Positions 59,201-64,000 of a stretch of 64,000 nt of DNA are shown here, piece after piece; within the stretch, counting starts at the first letter, position 1, and each line of letters opens with the position of its first letter. The translations under genes and the position numbers were made by a program. The notes beneath the pieces were generated by a model, which made no database searches, was not told where the DNA came from, and worked only from the letters and a program-made list of their open reading frames with translations. The stretch comes from Lytechinus variegatus (lineage: Eukaryota; Echinodermata; Echinoidea; Temnopleuroida; Toxopneustidae): contig NC_054748.1 in NCBI RefSeq assembly GCF_018143015.1, forward strand, positions 3,583,580-3,647,579, given 5' to 3'.

Positions 59201-62200
59201 CAACAATAACCCACAGATAAATGACAATGAGTGCGGATGCTTTTGAAAAAAACTTGTATTCCTTCACCATCCAGTTCCTTACTACGAAGGTTGCTACGAA
59301 AGCTCAACTCCTGTAGGGATAGCGGATGATTCCCAAACGCTCCACGGCCTTGTTGGACTCTGCCGAATCTTCAGATATGACTATGCCGGCTCTTCTAAGA
59401 CGGTCGGGGACAGTCACCGCTGTGGAAATAGTTTGTCTGAATTCGGTACCCTTGTAGATGATTCTTTCTGTGCTGAATTGTGTGGAGAAGATCCTTACCA
59501 GTTGTGTGGGGGAATAGGAGCCTATCGCGCCGTTTACTCGAGTAAGAATGCAATGTTTAATTATTTCCTAATGCATAGGCCTACATTTAAAACATTTAGC
59601 GTTCGGTTGTGTATACTTAACTGTGGATGATCGCAACGTAGGAATTCAAATTTTTCACCTCAGCTAAAACAAATCTAAAGGAATCATATTTGTCATATCC
59701 GAATTATTTTGGTACAGCTCTTCTCGGATCTACTGGTTACACGTTGACCAATACCAGCGGTTCAATCACGTCATATAATTACCCAGGCAAGTACGCCGCC
59801 AACGACCACCAAGTATGGGAGGTCACTTTTGGTTCCACGCACCGCGTTCAGATTACCTTTCCCGCCTTTAACATCAATGTTGATGACGTCATCACCGTCT
59901 CTGCAGGGAGTAAGAATGAGACATTCAATTCAAGGAGAACGTGGATATCCGACCCGATCTCGTCTTTCGTGGTTCGGTTTGAAAGCAGATCTTCAGGAAC
60001 CGGGTTTATTATGAATTACGAAGGTAAGTCAATGAATTGGTTTGTTAATTCATCCATTATTATGATGATGAAAGCAAGATCACTGGAGCATTACAAAATT
60101 GAGACGATTTTTTAGGTAAAAAACTATTACTAGGCGTACTCAAGATTTTAAGACATGTGCCTACCCGACCAACATTTTTTGTTACCTATATACTTATTAT
60201 CATGACCTGTATACAGTAATAGGCCAATATGATGATGATGATGATGCAGAGTCGGTTGAGGTGTATGTCGTTCCTGAGTGGGTTTGGGCGTGTGTACATG
60301 CATTTGGGAATCGACCTTTGACGTCACTATTTGAAAAATGTGACACGAGATGTTGCTCGAAGTGGTGATCAATGAATAAATATAGGGCCTACATGTATTG
60401 TATGCATATGTAAGTAGTTTATCCAACAAAAAAAAACTGTATAATAGCTGGATTCTATAATGCTCGATTAAACAACACACAAAATAGGAATGATAGGGGC
60501 AGCAAAGTTTGTCATAATATCGATTATTTGTTGTAAATATTCATTTCTTTTTAATTCTTTAGTTTACATTCCAAACATGACTACTACTAAAGTACCAGTA
60601 CCTTCAACACAGCATGTTGCAACAACAATGACGCCAAACCAAGCAATGCGTACTACTGGTTTAGGAATGACTGATTCTGCAAGTGTAGTTCCGCCACAAG
60701 TTCCACCGGCAGAAACAACAACGACCCATAGGACAACTACCAGTGATGAAAAAAGTCCAGGTACAGCCCTGCATAAATTCAGCCAGCGAACCTATATGCT
60801 GTTCAGGGAGGGGGGGGGGGACTGTCCCCCCCCCCCAAACCCACACTTACATGGAGCGACGTCATGTATCTACACCAGTGGCCCTTCGTAATGCTCTTCA
60901 TTGCAACCAACCTGTTTTCAAGTTGGTAGATTACAAAATACAGACATTTATATAATTACCCATTTTGGGTGGTTGGATAGTTGTTTGGACCTACACGTGG
61001 ATCTCCCGACACGATTGTTAATCGTCCATACATTCATATTAGAATGACAGCTGGTTCTATTGTTTTACATTTGAAAATAACTTTCTTTTTATATTTTGTA
61101 TAGCCAGCTTCACCAACACCAACAATATTTTGCACGAAATGATCTATAAGACTTTTATTTAGCTTCGTAAAAAGCAACATAAGCTTTTAAAAATTTGTAT
61201 GACTAGTCAAAGTTGATCAACAATAACCTACTTAGGTACTCAATTAAATACTGAATACAGTCAGCGATAGCTTAAAATATCATGAGGAGAAAAAACAATT
61301 GAAATTTGGGGTTTAGTGAAGCGTGAGATGTGCCGACAGTGAAATCTTGGTGAAACTTTCAATTGGTACACTCTCAGTGATACTTCTCTTCCCGGTCAAA
61401 GCATACTTTTAGTTTCCTCTTTCATTCTTTTTCGTCTTTCAATCTTATCTTATCTTTATTCAAATTTACAACTTTGAAATTTACATTTTGAAAGAATGAA
61501 CAAGAATCATTCTTTCAGGTTAGGTTATTTTTTTCATCCCCCACCCTTTGAAGCACTACTATAGCTTTTTTCTGAGAACCTTCCTGGCGACTTCTTGTTG
61601 ATTTCTACATGGCTGACCACATATCATTCTTGCTCTGTCGGTAACTTTGACTGTTAATCACTTGTAACTGGTTTCAAAATCTTACGTCAACATCACTATC
61701 CTTTTGGAATCCTACATAGCTTAGTTGGCAACTTATATCGATGACTGACTCGAAATTTTAGAGTGTCATGGAGCCAGGCCAAATGGAGTTACACTGGCAA
61801 ACCATCTTATAGTTGGTGTTCTATGTCAGTTAAGTGAAATAAAATCTTTCTTCTTTATCTTGAAGATGTAAGAATAGTAAATGGACTCACACCTAGAGAA
61901 GGAAGAGTGGAGATTCGTATCAATGGAGTCTGGGGAACGATCTGTGATGAAAACCTGAGCTTCAACGACGCCATTGTGGTATGTCGCACTCTGGGCTTCA
62001 CCGGGGCCTTAGGTACCACGTCGTTTTCTGAGTTTGGACCTAGTTTTGGAAACATTCATCTTGACAATATCCAATGTGATGGGACAGAAGCTGACGTCAT
62101 GGAATGTTTGAGGAACATCCCCCATCCTCAGCCGCAATGCTTTTCCAGTTTTCGTGAGGCTGGCGTGAGGTGTTCAAGTAAGTAAAACGGTCCTTTGCAA

Positions 62201-63657
62201 AATTGTAGATACTTGATTGTTTTCTTCACGTGAAGCAATGTATCTGAAGAGATGGAAAAACGAGGTGTCGTGATGATTATATATGCACATTAGTGTGACA
62301 ATTATAATCAAAATAAATGAAATGACTGTAATTAACACAATAAAAAAAGTAATGATATTAACACTATTGGAAATGAGTAAGATTAATATAAATAATTGAA
62401 TCGGGTAATCCAGTTATATTTTATTCATCACCATGCGAACCTTCATTTCATTTGTCTTCTTTCTTTTTTTTCATCTTCTTCTTCCTCTTCGTTTTATCAT
62501 TATTATTTAATTGTTACTTTTCTAGAGTTAACAAGATTGATACCTTGTTTTTTTCTTGACCCCCCCCCCCCCCATTTCATCAAACTTATCTTCCATATAT
62601 AACAGATTGCCGAGATGTCCATCCACTTTGTATACCGTGGGCTAGTCAAGGAGCTTGCGAGTCTTACCCTGGAGACGTGTGGCCTGTTTGCCAAAGCAGC
62701 TGCAACCAATGTGATATATTTGGTAAAAATGGTAGGCGAATTGTGTAGCTAACCCAATGGAAACCAAAGGGTGATTCAATTCTTACTCGACAGAATAAAA
62801 TTAGATTTTCACTAGGCATAATATCTCATCACTGCGAGTGCCTCTGCTGACATTTTCTGATACTGTTACTCCTATTAATCACTACTGCTACTGCTAATAT
62901 TACTACTTCTACTACTACTACTACTACTACTACCAGTGGCCGACCGTGACCCGGCGGAGACAAAGCATGGGGGGGGGGCACAGCATTGTTCACAAACAAT
63001 GCAGTGCCCCCCATGCTTTGTCTCCGCCGGGTCATGGTCCGCTACTGACTACTACTACTATTGCTACTACTACTACTATTATTGCTACTATTGCTGCTGC
63101 TACTACATGTACTATTACTACTTCTAATACTACTACTACTACTACTGCTACTCCTACTACTACTACTACTTCTTCTACTGTTGTTACTACTATTACCACT
63201 ACTACTACTACTACTGTTTCTTCTTCTACTCCATTTGTTACTGCTACTACTACTACTACTACTACTTCTACTAAAGATTGCATTAAGTTCGACATCCCCA
63301 CAGGTCCTTTTAAAGTTATACCCCGTTCAATTAAATAAACCTGTCTATATTTTGGCAGCCATTGCTCACAACAATGTCTGAATATGTATTTATTTATGTT
63401 AATGTACTGTATATTTATATATACACATATATAATTATGTGTGCGTATGTGTCTGTATGTGTCTAAATTAACCCAATCAAGGAATAATCCGAATTATTAG
63501 GTCATCAACTATTGGCAATTGTATATAAAATAAACTGTCATTTAACGATTTCAATCTCACAGTTTATTTGCAAACTACTTTTGTACAGGTTCGGCCCCTT
63601 CTTTGCCTCTGGAAGATACGTGTGTGCTTGGCCATTGCTTTGTCGATGAGAATAACG
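48094..63657 (+). CDS. gene B: SP-SRCR-WSC-CUB-linker-SRCR-ShK receptor-like gene, paralog of gene A (3' end outside window)
   Basis: Nine exons (48094, 56986, 58557, 59275, 59718, 60563, 61866, 62606, 63589) all join in phase 1 and stay open, giving about 560 residues with no frame break. Order: signal peptide, split group A SRCR, WSC, CUB-like, Thr/Pro-rich linker, second SRCR, ShK-like, cysteine exon. The last three match gene A's exons in order, phase and length. I therefore infer that LRR and seven-helix exons follow beyond 64000; this is not shown here. The first intron is 8.8 kb and holds foldback element 3. Confidence 0.8.
48859..49150 (+). mobile_element. tRNA-derived SINE, family 3
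   Basis: The head has GTGGTTTAGTGG (A box) and GTGTTCGAATCCC (B box). The body ends in GATAAAGTGCTATAAAG and a short ATC-type tail. A full-length SINE in gene B's first intron, not a tRNA gene. Confidence 0.8.
49151..52002 (+). other. gene B intron 1, part 1
   Basis: AT-rich. Contains a poly-G fragment (about 49783-49803), a TA microsatellite (50166-50245), a MITE-like left end GGCCCGTATTCTGAAGTC near 50932 and another G run near 51058. No exon is seen. Confidence 0.5.
50166..50245 (+). repeat. AT microsatellite
   Basis: About 40 TA units, one phase slip near 50220. Confidence 0.92.
52003..55851. mobile_element. foldback element 3 with CCGAAAACGAAATAAGGTT arrays
   Basis: The left array (52010-52490) repeats a unit of about 26 bases, GGTTCGTTAATCCGAAAACG plus AAATAA. 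The right array (55440-55845) is its complement. GATTAATTG occurs directly outside both ends (51994-52002, 55852-55860), a possible 9-base target duplication, though the right copy resembles array sequence. The core has inverted and direct copies of a GCTCGC-rich repeat also found in foldback element 1, plus a MITE at 54842-54942. It encodes no protein. It lies in the first intron of gene B. Confidence 0.78.
54842..54942. mobile_element. short MITE inside foldback element 3
   Basis: It starts GCCTGTTGCATAAAACTTTT and ends AAAGTTTCATGCAACGGGCC. The related core in foldback element 1 reads CTTTCTGGTCAG without it, so element 1 shows the empty site. Confidence 0.75.
55852..56671 (+). other. gene B intron 1, last part
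   Basis: No exon is seen. C/T-rich stretch near 56380-56530 and ATG/AAT-rich simple sequence near 56560-56650. Confidence 0.5.
56672..56866 (-). mobile_element. SINE family 2, 5'-truncated copy
   Basis: On the minus strand it starts at the B box (GGTTCGAATCCGAGCC) and follows the body of the copy at 15205: CCTTCAGCAAGAAT, TACCTGGCAGGAATTCA, GCTTAGAGACTTCTGA. Confidence 0.75.
56986..57117 (+). CDS. gene B exon 2: first SRCR domain, first half
   Basis: Acceptor atttacag, donor gtgagaaa, 132 bases, phase 1-1. It reads REIRLRGGGANSGRIEMRYN then DSFWAVCIDGFDIKMADVVC RQLG, the first half of a group A SRCR with two of its six cysteines. The split after CRQLG is a common SRCR intron position. Confidence 0.85.
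57583..58464. mobile_element. PIF/Harbinger-like TIR element within the SRCR intron
   Basis: AGGTGGTGTCACAACTTGG at the left and CCAAGGTGTGACAGCGCCT at the right, flanked by TAA on each side (57580-57582, 58465-58467). The arms continue (CGTTTTAGACAGCGTATGCC against GGCATACGCTGTCTAAAACG). The interior is filled with variants of CGTATGCGTAACGTA in both orientations. It has no transposase. The right end is 92 bases from the next exon. Confidence 0.8.
58557..58748 (+). CDS. gene B exon 3: first SRCR domain, second half
   Basis: Acceptor ctttctag, donor gtaagagt, 192 bases, phase 1-1. It reads FRRGALRMGQVDDFSFETL, then LFSASCVGNENNFDECIDVT and WTCSMDRQVALFCA, providing four cysteines and completing the domain. 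The usual RGA... start of this half is kept. Confidence 0.88.
59275..59541 (+). CDS. gene B exon 4: WSC domain
   Basis: Acceptor accatccag, donor gtaagaat, 267 bases, phase 1-1. It starts PYYEGCYESSTPVGIAD, has CRIFRYDYAGSS and HRCGNSLSEFG, and ends FCAELCGEDPYQLCGG then IGAYRAVYS. This is a WSC domain, a carbohydrate-binding cysteine module, complete on one exon with six cysteines. WSC next to SRCR and CUB is an unusual order. Confidence 0.85.
59718..60023 (+). CDS. gene B exon 5: CUB-like domain without cysteines
   Basis: Acceptor ttggtacag, donor gtaagtcaa, 306 bases, phase 1-1. It reads YTLTNTSGSITSYNYPGKYA, then NDHQVWEVTFGSTHRVQITF, VDDVITVSAG and FVVRFESRSSGTGFIMNYE. The order of aromatic and Gly positions (YPGKY, W.V, F.S....GF...Y) is that of CUB domains, but no cysteine is present although most CUBs have two or four. 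Adhesion or protein binding is likely. Confidence 0.82.
60255..60372 (-). mobile_element. diverged SINE fragment, same family as 32490
   Basis: TGGGAATCGACCTTTGACG and the next 60 bases follow TGGGACCGACCTTTAACG at 32470 with many changes. The head with the 7SL-like part is missing. It lies in a gene B intron. Confidence 0.45.
60563..60760 (+). CDS. gene B exon 6: Thr/Pro-rich linker
   Basis: Acceptor attctttag, donor gtacagcc, 198 bases, phase 1-1. It reads YIPNMTTTKVPVPSTQHV then ATTMTPNQ and ETTTTHRTTTSDEKSP. Low-complexity Thr/Pro sequence typical of O-glycosylated stalks between extracellular modules. Confidence 0.75.
60761..61865 (+). other. gene B intron, no exon seen
   Basis: Contains two G/C homopolymer runs (60808-60835). 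The reading frame that continues past the donor at 60760 is intron sequence. No further domain is visible. Confidence 0.5.
61866..62177 (+). CDS. gene B exon 7: second SRCR domain (group A), single exon
   Basis: Acceptor tcttgaag, donor gtaagtaaa, 312 bases, phase 1-1. It reads VRIVNGLTPREGRVEIRING then VWGTICDENLSFNDAIVVC, LGFTGALGTTSFSEFGP, IQCDGTEADVMECL and QCFSSFREAGVRCS, with six cysteines. It is far closer to gene A's SRCR than to gene B's own first SRCR. Unlike the first SRCR it is not split by an intron, so the two SRCRs entered the gene separately. Confidence 0.93.
62606..62731 (+). CDS. gene B exon 8: ShK-like six-cysteine domain
   Basis: Acceptor atataacag, donor gtaggcg, 126 bases, phase 1-1. 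It reads CRDVHPLCIPWASQGACESY then PGDVWPVCQSSCNQCD and FGKNG. The pattern CxD....C..WA..G.C.........C...C..C is that of ShK-type modules. An in-phase alternative donor lies 15 bases earlier (TTTGgtaaaa), but the gene A exon supports the later one. Confidence 0.85.
62885..63290 (+). repeat. CTA trinucleotide array split by a MITE
   Basis: CTA units with CTG, TTC and ATT variants on both sides of the hairpin element at 62935-63048. Low-complexity frames over it are artefacts. Confidence 0.88.
62935..63048. mobile_element. foldback MITE of about 114 bases in the CTA array
   Basis: GTGACCCGGCGGAGACAAAG and CATGGGGGGGG at the left are answered by CCCCCCATG and CTTTGTCTCCGCCGGGTCA at the right, separated by a few bases. 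The ends CAGTGGCCGACC and its partner GGTCCGCTACTG flank it. The almost perfect arms and the simple-sequence target suggest a recent insertion. Confidence 0.8.
63589..63657 (+). CDS. gene B exon 9: cysteine exon (TCVLGHCF), last in window
   Basis: Acceptor ttgtacag, donor gtaagaat, 69 bases, phase 1-1. It reads SAPSLPLEDTCVLGHCFV then DENN. It matches gene A's exon at 34546-34614 in length, phase and motif. The next exons lie beyond the window. Confidence 0.82.
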
Positions 63658-64000
63658 GTAAGAATTTATCATTGCCACTAATTTTTATCTGTATATATAT
63701 ATACACAACAAAAAAAAAAAGTCCCCCTTCAAACAAACATCAATAATTTCCAAACCAATGCGAGTTTTTAATATATTTTTACATGAGCGTGTAGGTAATT
63801 TTATAAGCTACCCTATGAGTAAATGCTATGGACGTATTTTACGTCATGCTTCAGTGAGCACCGTCAGAAGGCAAAAATGTCACTTTTTAAAAGTCACAAG
63901 CCAAATATCATGACTTTGATTCCATTTTATTGGAACTTATTGCTCATTCTCAACATGAAAAATAGTCAGAAGGCTTATAAAAGGTACCTTTTAAAGGACG
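63658..64000 (+). other. gene B intron, start of a possible repeat
   Basis: ATACACAACAAAAAAAAAAA then GTCCCCCTTC near 63700 looks like the left end of another TIR element, cut off by the window edge. No exon is seen. Confidence 0.35.

Noticed and set aside
62946-63381. Thr/Leu-rich frames near the end of gene B
   Set aside because: CTA array and hairpin MITE; no fit to the phase-1 splice pattern of gene B.

Overview
The window looks like nuclear DNA of a marine deuterostome invertebrate, most likely an echinoderm. I infer this from gene content (a relaxin-receptor-like leucine-rich-repeat GPCR built from single-repeat exons; SRCR, WSC, CUB and ShK modules on phase-1 exons), low GC, many tRNA-derived SINEs, dense palindromic MITEs, and long foldback elements with tandem-array ends that recall the sea-urchin TU elements. 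The class within the echinoderms cannot be told from the sequence.

Two paralogous host genes dominate and lie head to head. Gene A is on the minus strand (42741 down to 8721). Its order is SRCR, ShK-like, a six-cysteine region spread over three small exons, an LRR N-terminal cap, eight further LRR exons, then a hinge plus seven-helix receptor in one long exon. Splice phases agree along the chain (1-1 through the ectodomain, one 1-to-2 adaptor exon, then 2-2 for the LRRs), which is the main evidence that it is one gene. Gene B is on the plus strand (48094 to beyond the window). It has a signal peptide, a split SRCR, WSC, a cysteine-free CUB-like domain, a Thr/Pro-rich linker, a second SRCR, ShK-like, and the first exon of the same six-cysteine region. 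Gene B therefore probably continues into LRRs and a receptor domain outside the window. Gene A lacks visible copies of gene B's first exons.

Most of the rest is repeats. At 0.3-8.1 kb there are a Tc1-like palindromic TIR element, a TTAA MITE, a small MITE and a 5'-truncated LINE. The introns of gene A (9.9-42.4 kb) hold SINEs, a second TIR element, two large foldback elements (13.1-15.8 and 30.6-34.5 kb), a TAA-flanked palindromic MITE, CTA and TTTC microsatellites and a nearly full-length LINE (38.6-41.9 kb). The space between the genes holds more MITEs and AT tracts. The first intron of gene B holds a third foldback element (52.0-55.85 kb) with a possible 9-bp target duplication.

Two things stand out: the domain fusion (SRCR/ShK/WSC/CUB ectodomain on an LRR-type GPCR, in inverted paralogs), and three modular foldback elements whose ends differ but two of which share one core. 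Gene A's SRCR, ShK-like and last LRR exons each show a net shortage of one base, as does the LINE. The pattern fits either early decay or assembly indels in homopolymers.
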